From positions 1-48,119 of the forward strand of contig JARKPO010000078.1 in assembly GCA_029975215.1 (NCBI GenBank): DNA of 48,119 nucleotides. The letters run 5' to 3'. Under the pieces are notes generated by a model, which saw only the letters and a program-made list of their open reading frames with translations, ran no database searches and was not told where the DNA came from. The stretch's first letter is position 1, and every line of letters starts with the position of its first letter. The position numbers and the translations under genes are program-made. Source of the DNA: Levilinea sp. (GTDB lineage Bacteria; Chloroflexota; Anaerolineae; Anaerolineales; Anaerolineaceae). Of the stretch, positions 16,597 through 27,814 are shown piece by piece.

Positions 16597-17432
16597 ACCT
16601 GAATGATCTGATTTCCCGCACCCCCCGGCCGCTGCCCTGGTTCGAAGGGGATAACATCCCCTGGCACGACCCGGCTTTCAGCCAGCGTATGTTAAATGAA
16701 CATCTCTCGCAGGATCACGACTGGGCCAGCCGCCGCGCCGAGAAAATTGCCGCCCAGGTGGCCTGGATTCACGAATATGCTCTGGACAGCCGCCCAGGGC
16801 GCGTATTAGACCTGGGCTGCGGCCCAGGCCTCTACCTCAGCCGCCTGGCGCACCTGGGGCACACCGGTTCAGGCATTGATTATTCCCCCGCCTCGATCCA
16901 ATACGCTCAGCAAGCCGCCCAAAGCGAAAGCAGCGGTGTACAGTACCTCTGCGCCGATTTACGCGAAGCGGATTTTGGTCAGGATTTTGATGCAGTTTTA
17001 TTCCTGTTTGGTGAAATGAACGTGTTTTCCCCCAGCCACATCCGCCGCATTCTATCCAAAGCCTATGCCGCCCTGCGCCCAGGCGGCGTGCTTGTCCTCG
17101 AGCCGCACACCTACGAAGCCATCCAGGCCATCGGCCAATCTTCTTCTACCTGGTACACACAAGACGCAGGCCTGTTCTCTGACCAACCTCATCTCGTCTT
17201 GGAAGAGCATATCTGGGATCCCCAGGAGCAAACCGCAACGAGCCGATATTACATCGTGGATACCGCCGCCGCGGTGAATCGCTATGCGCAAACTTTCCAG
17301 GCCTACACCGCCCGCCAGTACGGCAGCCTGCTGACCTCGCTGGGCTTCCGCGACATCACCATCTACCCCTCCTTGGGCGGCATCAACACCAACGGCGATC
17401 AGGATCTGCTGGGCATCACCGCTTATAAATAG
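16593..17432 (+). CDS. Class I SAM-dependent methyltransferase
   Basis: 279 residues, start at the ATGA overlap with the AlkZ-related gene. Motif I is VLDLGCGPGLYLSRLA (about residues 71-86). An acidic motif II (GIDYSP) and motif post-I (CADLREADF) follow. The beta-strand near LRPGGVLVLEPH completes the Rossmann methyltransferase core. The substrate is unknown. Co-translation with an AlkZ-related protein could mean a link to DNA damage or to natural-product resistance, but this is speculation from position. Confidence 0.85.
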   Translation: MNLNDLISRTPRPLPWFEGDNIPWHDPAFSQRMLNEHLSQDHDWASRRAEKIAAQVAWIHEYALDSRPGRVLDLGCGPGLYLSRLAHLGHTGSGIDYSPASIQYAQQAAQSESSGVQYLCADLREADFGQDFDAVLFLFGEMNVFSPSHIRRILSKAYAALRPGGVLVLEPHTYEAIQAIGQSSSTWYTQDAGLFSDQPHLVLEEHIWDPQEQTATSRYYIVDTAAAVNRYAQTFQAYTARQYGSLLTSLGFRDITIYPSLGGINTNGDQDLLGITAYK

Positions 17433-17438
17433 ACTGTC

Positions 17439-20753
<3,315 letters not shown>

Positions 20754-20781
20754 ATTCACAATTCATTCATGGAGGTTCCCA

Positions 20782-21150
20782 ATGAACGCATTAAAAACCG
20801 TCGCTTACATCGCCGCCGCGGTGTTTATCTTCTTCGGCGTGCTTTTCATCTGGGGCGCGTTCAGTCCAAACGGCTCCACCGGCTGGATCATCGTCGGCAT
20901 CATCAGCGTTCTCATCGGCCTGGGCCTCATCTTCATCGTCGGCCGCCGCGCAGCCCAGGCACAAGCTCAAGCCCAAAACGTTCAGGTGAAAATTGACCTG
21001 CCCGGCGGCGTCAGCCTGGACACGGTCAAGTGCAAATCCTGCGGTGGGGTCATCACCTCCGACAACATCAGTCTGGTCAACGGCGCTCCCATGGTCACCT
21101 GCCCCTACTGCCATACCGCCTATCAACTGACCGAAGAACCCAAGTGGTAG
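20782..21150 (+). CDS. Small membrane protein with C-terminal zinc ribbon
   Basis: 122 residues. Two membrane spans (about residues 5-27 and 33-53) are followed by a QA-rich helix and a soluble four-Cys ribbon (CKSCGG ... CPYCH). GGAGG 6 nt upstream supports ATG 20782. I do not recognise a named family. It is the first gene of the locus, 23 nt before the Cys-tail protein, with its own promoter. It might assist metal handling or membrane assembly for the following proteins. That role is inferred only from position. Confidence 0.75.
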   Translation: MNALKTVAYIAAAVFIFFGVLFIWGAFSPNGSTGWIIVGIISVLIGLGLIFIVGRRAAQAQAQAQNVQVKIDLPGGVSLDTVKCKSCGGVITSDNISLVNGAPMVTCPYCHTAYQLTEEPKW

Positions 21151-21173
21151 CCCTCCCCCCTGGAGACCAACCC

Positions 21174-22877
21174 ATGATCAAACGTTTTTCCATTCTCTTC
21201 TTCCTGTGCCTTTTCTTAGGTCTCAATGTCACGAATGCCGAGGCACAGACCTACCGCTTTCAGGTTCCCAAAAGTGAGACGGTGCTCTTCATCAACGCCG
21301 ATGGGACGGCCAGCGTCGAATATTACATTGACTTCCTCAACGACCCCTCCGCTGACCCCATTGATTACGTGGATATCGGCCTGCCCAACAGCAATTACGC
21401 TACCAACTCCATCCAGGCGGATATTGACGGCGTCGCCATCACCGACATTGCCCCCTCGCCCTATGTCAAGCCGGGCATCGCCCTGGGGTTGGGCGCTAAG
21501 GCCATCCAGCCGGGTCAGGCCGGGCGCGTCCACGTCTACATCGGCAAAATTGAGCGCATGATCTACCCCTCCAAAGAGAACGAGTCCGAACCCTACGCCT
21601 CGTTTCAGTTTCAGCCGAACTTTTTTGGCAGTGAATACGTCTCAGGCCAAACGGATCTGACCATGCGCATCATCATGCCCCCCGGTCTAAAGCCGGAGGA
21701 GCCGCGCTATTACCCCCCCAACAACTGGCCCGGTAATCAAGAGCCAGAAAGCGGCCTGACCACCGACGGCGACGTCTTTTATGAATGGCGCGCCGCCAAC
21801 GCCAGTTCCTCGGCCAAGTATGTCTTTGGTGGGGCCTTCCCCGCCCGCCTGATCCCAGATAACACCATCGTCCGCGCCCCAGCGGTCACCGTTGATAACG
21901 ACACCCTGGGCTGCCTGGGTTTTGGCTTCTGTTTGACCGCCTTCATCGGCCTCACCTCCTATCTTTCCATCGTGGGCAGCCGCAAGCGCCGCATGGAATA
22001 TCTCCCGCCTAAAATCGCCATTGAAGGCCACGGCGTCAAACGCGGTCTGACCTCAGTGGAAGCCGCCGTTCTGCTGCAAACTCCGCCCGACCGCGTGCTT
22101 ACGATGATCCTCTTCTCGGTGATCAAAAAAGGCGCGGCGGCGGTGAAAACCAAGGATCCCCTGGAACTGACCGTCATCGAGCCTCAGCCCGAGGGTCTGC
22201 GGCCGTACGAACTGGAGTTTCTGGAGGCCTTTAAGGAAACCAAAAAAGACGCCCGCCGCAAAAAACTTCAGGATGTCATGATCGGCCTGGTCAAATCGTT
22301 GACCCAAAGCATGAAAGGCTTCAGCGCCAAAGAGACCAAACAGTACTACCAGGACATCATGACCCGCGCCTGGCAGCAAGTGGAGGCCGCGGACACGCCC
22401 GACGTTAAGATGCAGAAGTTTGACGAATACATGGGCTGGACCATGCTCGACCGCCGCTTTGAAAACCGCACCCAGGACGTCTTCCGCACCGGCCCGGTCT
22501 TCATTCCCACCTGGTGGCACCGCTGGGACCCCACCTTCACCGGTTCGTCGCCTGTGGTGGGCACAGCCGGCCACAACGCCTCCCCCGTTTCCGGGGGGAT
22601 GCCCTCTGGCTCCAGTTCCGGCTCCGGCTCCACCACCATCAACCTCCCGCAGCTCCCCGGTGCAGATTTTGCCGCCTCAATGGTGAACGGTATCCAGAAC
22701 TTCTCGTCCAACGTCATCGGCGATCTGGGCAATTTCACCAGCGCTGTGACCAATAAAACCAACCCTGTGCCCAAATCCTCCTACTCCTCACGCTCCTCTT
22801 CGCGTGGCGGTGGGGGCTGCGCCTGCGCTTGCGCCTGCGCGGGCTGTGCCTGCGCCTGCGCCGGGGGCGGCCGTTAA
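21174..22877 (+). CDS. Exported membrane protein with cytoplasmic Cys-Ala repeat tail (DUF2207-like)
   Basis: 567 residues. A signal peptide (1-25, AEA cleavage) leads to an extracytoplasmic beta-rich domain (about 28-225). One membrane span (245-267) is followed by the basic stop-transfer GSRKRR. A cytoplasmic helical part (about 275-430) resembles the DUF2207-type layout. A Ser/Gly-rich linker leads to a final tail in which seven Cys (549, 551, 553, 555, 558, 560, 562) alternate with Ala or Gly, ended by GGGR. The only other cysteines (247, 253) are in the span. The gene is followed after 12 nt by a PqqD-radical SAM gene, so the tail is a candidate modification substrate. It could instead bind metal. 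Function unproven. Confidence 0.8.
   Translation: MIKRFSILFFLCLFLGLNVTNAEAQTYRFQVPKSETVLFINADGTASVEYYIDFLNDPSADPIDYVDIGLPNSNYATNSIQADIDGVAITDIAPSPYVKPGIALGLGAKAIQPGQAGRVHVYIGKIERMIYPSKENESEPYASFQFQPNFFGSEYVSGQTDLTMRIIMPPGLKPEEPRYYPPNNWPGNQEPESGLTTDGDVFYEWRAANASSSAKYVFGGAFPARLIPDNTIVRAPAVTVDNDTLGCLGFGFCLTAFIGLTSYLSIVGSRKRRMEYLPPKIAIEGHGVKRGLTSVEAAVLLQTPPDRVLTMILFSVIKKGAAAVKTKDPLELTVIEPQPEGLRPYELEFLEAFKETKKDARRKKLQDVMIGLVKSLTQSMKGFSAKETKQYYQDIMTRAWQQVEAADTPDVKMQKFDEYMGWTMLDRRFENRTQDVFRTGPVFIPTWWHRWDPTFTGSSPVVGTAGHNASPVSGGMPSGSSSGSGSTTINLPQLPGADFAASMVNGIQNFSSNVIGDLGNFTSAVTNKTNPVPKSSYSSRSSSRGGGGCACACACAGCACACAGGGR
22806..22874 (+). other. Cys-Ala core-like tail of the membrane protein
   Basis: Codons 545-567: four Gly, then CACACACA, G, CACACA, GGGR. 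Cys uses mostly TGC and Ala mostly GCC, so the DNA is itself a (TGCGCC)n-like repeat, but codons vary (TGT, GCT, GCG). This argues that the amino-acid pattern is being conserved rather than a recent DNA expansion. Confidence 0.85.
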
Positions 22878-22889
22878 TCCCGGGCAATC

Positions 22890-24260
22890 ATGGCCGTGCA
22901 GCCGACTGTTTCTTCCCCTTTTCCGCCCCCCAAGGTGGGGGTCTATCCCTACACCTTTCAGTCGCCGGGGGAACAGTCGCGCGTGCATTTGCGGGTGGAA
23001 GCTGACGGCAGCGGCCTGCTGCTGACCAATGCCAGCCGCCGCTACGAGTTGGATGCCACCGCGGTGTATATGGCCTACCTCTTTCTGGAGGGCGTCCCCG
23101 TCCCCAAGGCGGCCCGCGCCCTATCAGAGCGTTTTCAGCTCTCAGCCAGCCGCGCCAGACAGGAATTTGCCGCCTTCTCCGAGAAGATGGAAATTCTCAT
23201 CCGTCCAGACGAAGCCTGCCCCATTTGCGCCCTGGAAGACAGCCTCACCTATACCATGCCCTTCTCCAGCCGACCCACCGCACCTCTGCGCATGGATTTG
23301 GCCCTCACCTACCGCTGCTCCAACGACTGCCATCATTGCTACAACGCCCGCCCGCGGCAAGGGCCAGAGCTTTCTACCGCCGAATGGATAAAGGTGCTAG
23401 ATCTCACCTGGCAGGCGCGCATCCCCCACGTGGTGTTCACCGGCGGTGAGCCTACCCTACGCCCCGATCTGGTGGAGCTGGTGGCACACGCCCAGGCCAA
23501 CGGGCAAATTGCCGGGCTAAACACCAACGGCCGCCTCCTGAAGGATCCGGCCTTTGTAGCCGCCCTGGTGGATGCCGGTCTGGATCATGTGCAAATCACC
23601 CTTGAATCACACGACCCCGCTGTCCACGACCGCATGGTGGCTCGTCCCGGCGCCTGGCAGGAGACGGTGGACGGCATCCGCGCTGCGCTCCAATCGCGCT
23701 TGTTTGTCATGACCAACACCACCCTGCTGGAAGATAACGCCCCTTACCTGCAGGATACGCTCACTTTCTTAACGGACCTGGGCGTGCCCACCTTTGGCCT
23801 CAACGCACTGATCTACTCCGGCCGCGGGCTGAATGTGGGCCGCGGATTGGCTGAAAGCCAGCTCCCCCCCCTGTTGGAAATGGCCCGTGCCCATGTGGAG
23901 CGCAGCGGCCAGCGCCTCATCTGGTACACCCCCACCCAATACTGCCATTTTGACCCCCTGCAATTGGAATTGGGGGTCAAAGGCTGCACTGCGGCCCTCT
24001 TCAATATGTGTGTCGAACCTGACGGCGCAGTGCTGCCCTGCCAATCCTATTACACCCCCCTGGGGAATCTGCTGCGCGACCCCTGGGATCAAATCTGGAA
24101 TCATGAACTGGCTGTCAGCCTGCGCGAACGGCGCGGCCTCCCCGCGGAATGTCAGGGTTGCACCTTCCTGGCAGAATGCGGCGGCGGCTGCCCCCTGGCA
24201 CGCGCAGCGGGCCAATCCGCCCCACCCGTTTGCATTCAACCCATCCCGCCCGCTTTTTAG
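22890..24260 (+). CDS. PqqD-like/radical SAM/SPASM peptide-modifying enzyme
   Basis: 456 residues. The N-terminal 110 residues look like a PqqD-type recognition domain (RYELDATAVYMAYLFLEG, then a winged-helix-like segment), ending in CPIC (110, 113). The radical SAM core has CSNDCHHC (Cys143, 147, 150) and FTGGEPTLRPDL. A SPASM-type C-terminus carries many cysteines (352, 366, 374, 384, 421, 424, 430, 434, 448), enough for auxiliary [4Fe-4S] clusters. Enzymes of this build install thioether or C-C links in ribosomal peptides or modify enzymes such as quinohemoprotein subunits. The partner is probably the Cys-tail protein 12 nt upstream. No small precursor peptide was found nearby. Confidence 0.88.
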   Translation: MAVQPTVSSPFPPPKVGVYPYTFQSPGEQSRVHLRVEADGSGLLLTNASRRYELDATAVYMAYLFLEGVPVPKAARALSERFQLSASRARQEFAAFSEKMEILIRPDEACPICALEDSLTYTMPFSSRPTAPLRMDLALTYRCSNDCHHCYNARPRQGPELSTAEWIKVLDLTWQARIPHVVFTGGEPTLRPDLVELVAHAQANGQIAGLNTNGRLLKDPAFVAALVDAGLDHVQITLESHDPAVHDRMVARPGAWQETVDGIRAALQSRLFVMTNTTLLEDNAPYLQDTLTFLTDLGVPTFGLNALIYSGRGLNVGRGLAESQLPPLLEMARAHVERSGQRLIWYTPTQYCHFDPLQLELGVKGCTAALFNMCVEPDGAVLPCQSYYTPLGNLLRDPWDQIWNHELAVSLRERRGLPAECQGCTFLAECGGGCPLARAAGQSAPPVCIQPIPPAF

Positions 24261-24271
24261 CTGGAGGCCCC

Positions 24272-25429
24272 ATGAACTTCATAGATCAAATTCTCTCCCG
24301 TATTTTCCCACCTGCCAAACCCCTTCCCGCTGGCAGCTACGCCTACACCGCCCCCCCAAAAGAAGGTCAGCCCCCGCTGCGCCTGCACCTGCGCATCGAG
24401 CCCAACGGCTCTGCCCTGCTGATCGTCAACGCCTCCACCGTGCTACACCTCAACCAGACCGCCGCGGAATATGCCTATCACCTCGTACGCGGTGTCCCCG
24501 CCGAAGAGGCCGCCCGCAGCACCTCCCGCCGCTATCATATCTCCCAAAAAGACGCCCTGCGCGATTATCAGGATTTTGAGGACCGTCTCTACACCCTGGT
24601 GGATACGCCCGACCTCGACCCGATCACTTTCCTCGATTTTGAGCGCGCCGAGCCGTATTCCGCCGGTCTTTCTGCCCCCTACCGTCTGGACTGCGCCCTC
24701 ACCTACCAAACTACCGCATCTCAGGCCGGGCTTGCCCCGGTGGAACGGGTCAAGCGTGAGCTTTTGCTGGATGAATGGAAGACCATCCTGAACAAAGCCT
24801 GGGCAGCGGGCATTCCTCATGTGATCTTCACCGGCGGCGAACCCACCCTGCGCCCCGATCTGCCCGATCTCATCGCCTATGCCGAGCAGTTGGGCTTTGT
24901 CTCCGGCATACTCAGCGACGGTCTGCGGCTGGCGGAAAAGGATTACCTCCAGCGGGTGCTGCAAAGCGGCCTGGACCATCTTATGATCACCTTCGACCCC
25001 TCCCAGGATCAGTCTTGGGAAGCCCTGCGCGATGTGCTCGCCTCGGATTTGTACACCACCGTGCACCTCACCTACCCCCTCCCTGCGGGTCAAGCTGACC
25101 TGCTGCCGCGCCTGAAGGATATGGGCATCCATTCGCTTTCTCTCAGCGCCAGCAGCCCCGAACACAAAGATGATCTTCAGGCTGCTCGCAATCAGGCTGC
25201 CCATTTGGAAATTCCTCTTGTGTGGGATCTGCCGGTGCCCTACTCCGCGTTTCACCCCGTGGCCCTTGAATTGGAAGAGAGCGGCCAAACGGTGGACGGT
25301 GCCGGTTCCGCCTGGCTGTATGTGGAGCCGGATGGGGATGTTCTGCCTGCTCAGGGTGTGAACCGCGTATTGGGCAGCCTGCTGACCGACCCCTGGGAAA
25401 AGGTGTGGGCCGCCGCCCGCGCACAATAG
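24272..25429 (+). CDS. Radical SAM pseudoenzyme paralogue with PqqD-like domain
   Basis: 385 residues, GGAGG 5 nt before ATG 24272. It parallels the upstream enzyme: PqqD-like N-terminus (about 20-112, LHLNQTAAEYAYHLVRG), a radical SAM-like barrel with the same FTGGEPTLRPDL, and a SPASM-like end (YVEPDGDVLPAQGV ... LLTDPWEKVW). All cluster ligands are gone. Where the enzyme has CSNDCHHC this protein has QTTASQAGL, and the whole protein has a single Cys (131). The frame is intact over its length, so it looks maintained as a non-catalytic partner, for example a second recognition or chaperone subunit. Confidence 0.85.
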   Translation: MNFIDQILSRIFPPAKPLPAGSYAYTAPPKEGQPPLRLHLRIEPNGSALLIVNASTVLHLNQTAAEYAYHLVRGVPAEEAARSTSRRYHISQKDALRDYQDFEDRLYTLVDTPDLDPITFLDFERAEPYSAGLSAPYRLDCALTYQTTASQAGLAPVERVKRELLLDEWKTILNKAWAAGIPHVIFTGGEPTLRPDLPDLIAYAEQLGFVSGILSDGLRLAEKDYLQRVLQSGLDHLMITFDPSQDQSWEALRDVLASDLYTTVHLTYPLPAGQADLLPRLKDMGIHSLSLSASSPEHKDDLQAARNQAAHLEIPLVWDLPVPYSAFHPVALELEESGQTVDGAGSAWLYVEPDGDVLPAQGVNRVLGSLLTDPWEKVWAAARAQ

Positions 25430-25437
25430 CCCTGCTC

Positions 25438-26193
25438 ATGTCCACGCTGGCGGAACAGCACGCGCGCTTCACCCAACAGGCTCGCTGGACGGCTGAGCTT
25501 CGCCGCTATATCGCCCAATCCACAGACCTGTCCGCCAGCCGCCGCATTTTAGAAGTGGGCTGCGGCACCGGCGCCGTGCTGAAAGAGCTGCCCGCCCAGG
25601 CCGCCCTGCACGCTCTCGACCATCACCTGCCCTCTCTGGCCTACGCGCGGCAAAGCGCTGCAGCTGCCCGTTTTATCTGCGGCGATGCCCATTTCCTGCC
25701 TTATCCCGCGGGTTGGTTCGACCACACCCTGTGTCACTTTGTGCTGCTGTGGCTGCAGAACCCGCTCCAGGCTCTGCGCGAGATGCTGCGCGTCACCCGC
25801 CCCGGCGGCTGGGTCATCGCCCTGGCCGAACCTGATTACGGCGGGCGCATGGATTACCCCGCCCAATTCACCCGCCTGGGGCAGCTTCAAGCTCAGGCTC
25901 TGGCAGCTCAGGGTGCCGATACCCACATGGGCCGAAAATGCGGCGCACTCTTTCATCAAGCCGGGCTGATCCACGTGCAAACTGGGCTGCTGGGTGGGCA
26001 GTGGAGTGCGCTCCCTTCGCCCGAAGCCTGGGAATCCGAATGGGAAACCCTGGAGAACGACCTGCATGGCCTGATTTCACCCCAAGAACTGCACGACCTG
26101 CGTCAACAGGATGCCGCTGCCTGGGAAAAAGGTGAACGCATCCTCTTTGTTCCCACATTTTATGCCTGGGGTCAGGTGCCCCACCGGTATTGA
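25438..26193 (+). CDS. Class I SAM-dependent methyltransferase (UbiE/Methyltransf_11-like)
   Basis: 251 residues. ILEVGCGTGAVLKEL (about residues 39-53) is motif I. ALDHH is the acidic end of strand 2, and LRVTRPGGWVIALAEPDYGG covers strands 4-5. The lid at the C-terminus is helical and rich in W and E. ATG 25438 follows the pseudoenzyme stop by 8 nt with only a weak RBS, and an earlier GTG (25405) would overlap that gene. As the fourth gene in the radical SAM cluster it could methylate the same substrate, but unrelated metabolite methylation is equally possible. Confidence 0.82.
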   Translation: MSTLAEQHARFTQQARWTAELRRYIAQSTDLSASRRILEVGCGTGAVLKELPAQAALHALDHHLPSLAYARQSAAAARFICGDAHFLPYPAGWFDHTLCHFVLLWLQNPLQALREMLRVTRPGGWVIALAEPDYGGRMDYPAQFTRLGQLQAQALAAQGADTHMGRKCGALFHQAGLIHVQTGLLGGQWSALPSPEAWESEWETLENDLHGLISPQELHDLRQQDAAAWEKGERILFVPTFYAWGQVPHRY

Positions 26194-26239
26194 ACACAAT
26201 TCCATCCCATTCAACCTTTTCACCGCACAAGGAGCTTTC

Positions 26240-27592
26240 ATGCCCGTCAAAAAACGTCGTTCCATCCGCACGCTGATTGCCCTGGGATTTGGCTATCTGG
26301 TAGATCAGGGCGAAAGCCAGGCGATGGGGGTCCTGCTCCCCATCATCCAGGCCTTGTGGGGCTTTAACAACACCCAGTTTGGCCTCATGGAAACCCTGCG
26401 CAACATCACCCAAACCGTCAGCGCCCCCTTCTGGGGTTACGCCGCCGACCGCTTCTCCCGTAAGAAAGTCCTCATCTTCGGCACGGGCGTATGGGGCATC
26501 TGGACGGTTCTGGTGGGTCTGGTTCCTGATTTTGGCAGCATGCTTATCGTGCGTGCCATCAGCGGCCTGGGGCTCGGCGCGCTCATGCCCGCCACCTTCT
26601 CACTGCTGGGCGATCACTACGCCCAGGAAAAGCGCGGCCGCGCCCTGGGTTTCATCGGCTTCGTCGGCCTCATGGGCACCGTCCTGGGGGTTTTAGCCCT
26701 GGGCTTTGTGGCCTCAGCAGAGCTTTGGCGCTGGGGTTTCATCGGCCTGGGCACCGCCTCCATCCTCACCGGCGTGCTCATGGCTTGGTTGGTGGATGAT
26801 CTGCCACGCGGTTCGGCAGAGCCGGAGCTGGAAGATCTCATCACCGCTGAAAAAGCCGAGCGCTATATCATCAACTGGCCAGATGTGTTTAAAGTCCTTC
26901 GCATCCCCACCATCTGGGTGGCCATTCTGCAAGGTGCAGCCGGAACCATGCCCTGGGTGGTGATGAGCTTCTTCTTCATCAAGTGGATGGTGGAGGAATT
27001 GGGTTATTCCAACGCCATCGCCCTCAACGATCCCCGCGGATCGGCCCCGTTGGTCTTCGCCATCATCGCCATTGGCGCCGCCGTCGGCAATATGGCGGGC
27101 GGCTTCATCGGTGATGCCGCGGAAAAACGCAGCCATAAATACGGCCGCACCATCATTGGGCAGATCTCAGTCGTTTCCGGCATCCCCCTCATGTACTACC
27201 TGCTCACCAAAGGCCCGCAAATGACCTTCTGGCAGATGTTTGGCCTGGCTTTCTTCACCGCCTTTATGATCTCCTGGCCTGGACGCGGTGCAAAAGAACC
27301 CATGATGCAGGCCGTGGTGCCGCCGGAACTGCGCTCCAGCGCCTACTCAGTGGTCAATCTCATCGAAGGCGGCCTGTCCGCTTTCGCCGGGCTTATCGCT
27401 GGCTCCCTGGCCGACCGCATTGGGCTCACCAACGCCCTGCTGTGGACTATCCCCTTCGCCTGGGTAGTATGCGCCGTTATCTTCACTGGTTTTTACTTCA
27501 CCTACCCGCGGGATGCCGCCCGCACTCGCCGCCTGCTGGCCGAACGCCGCCAGGAGCTATTGGCCGCCAACGGAGAAAGTCAATTGAATTAA
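26240..27592 (+). CDS. MFS transporter
   Basis: 450 residues with about 12 membrane spans. AAGGAG 6 nt before ATG 26240 fixes the start. The spans 1-2 region has GYLVDQGESQAMGVLLP, and the loop 2-3 signature is GYAADRFSRKKV, the classic MFS A-motif. The central loop is charged. Substrate unknown. It lies 46 nt after the methyltransferase and could export a product of the cluster or simply be a neighbour. It ends just before the tRNA-Pro promoter. Confidence 0.88.
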   Translation: MPVKKRRSIRTLIALGFGYLVDQGESQAMGVLLPIIQALWGFNNTQFGLMETLRNITQTVSAPFWGYAADRFSRKKVLIFGTGVWGIWTVLVGLVPDFGSMLIVRAISGLGLGALMPATFSLLGDHYAQEKRGRALGFIGFVGLMGTVLGVLALGFVASAELWRWGFIGLGTASILTGVLMAWLVDDLPRGSAEPELEDLITAEKAERYIINWPDVFKVLRIPTIWVAILQGAAGTMPWVVMSFFFIKWMVEELGYSNAIALNDPRGSAPLVFAIIAIGAAVGNMAGGFIGDAAEKRSHKYGRTIIGQISVVSGIPLMYYLLTKGPQMTFWQMFGLAFFTAFMISWPGRGAKEPMMQAVVPPELRSSAYSVVNLIEGGLSAFAGLIAGSLADRIGLTNALLWTIPFAWVVCAVIFTGFYFTYPRDAARTRRLLAERRQELLAANGESQLN

Positions 27593-27597
27593 AACCA

Positions 27598-27626
27598 TTG
27601 TCAAATCGCGCAAAGCGGACTATAAT
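27598..27626 (+). promoter_or_regulatory. tRNA-Pro promoter
   Basis: TTGTCA (27598-27603), 17 bp, TATAAT (27621-27626): near-consensus sigma70 promoter ending 13 nt before the tRNA. Confidence 0.85.
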
Positions 27627-27639
27627 AACGCCTGTCCTT

Positions 27640-27714
27640 CGGGGCGTGGCGCAGCCCGGCTAGCGCGCTTGCATGGGGTGCAAGAGGTCGAAGGTTCAAA
27701 TCCTTTCGCCCCGA
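27640..27714 (+). tRNA. tRNA-Pro (anticodon GGG)
   Basis: Cloverleaf folded by hand: acceptor CGGGGCG/CGCCCCG, D-stem GCGC/GCGC, anticodon stem CTTGC/GCAAG with loop ATGGGGT (anticodon GGG at 27675-27677), T-arm GAAGG-TTCAAAT-CCTTT, discriminator A at 27714. CCA is not encoded. The phage integrase gene begins about 100 nt downstream, so this tRNA is the probable attachment gene. Confidence 0.95.
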
Positions 27715-27720
27715 CTACAG

Positions 27721-27759
27721 CCCTCTTGTGTATTGAATTTACTGACACAAGAGGGTTTT
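27721..27759 (+). terminator. Terminator-like inverted repeat behind tRNA-Pro
   Basis: CCCTCTTGTGT (27721-27731) pairs perfectly with ACACAAGAGGG (27745-27755), 13-nt loop, then TTTT. It can end the tRNA transcript. The arm CTCTTGTGT occurs a third time at 27788-27796, so the repeats may also be integrase arm-binding sites. Confidence 0.65.
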
Positions 27760-27814
27760 GATTCCTGCTAGCGACCTCATTTTTTCTCTCTTGTGTGATC
27801 TCGAAGAGGGAAAA

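Noticed and set aside
22800..22877. Cys-Ala tail as a simple DNA repeat artefact
   Set aside because: Codons vary within the repeat and the pattern ends in a clean GGGR stop, so a pure microsatellite expansion is unlikely. It remains possible that the tail only binds metal.
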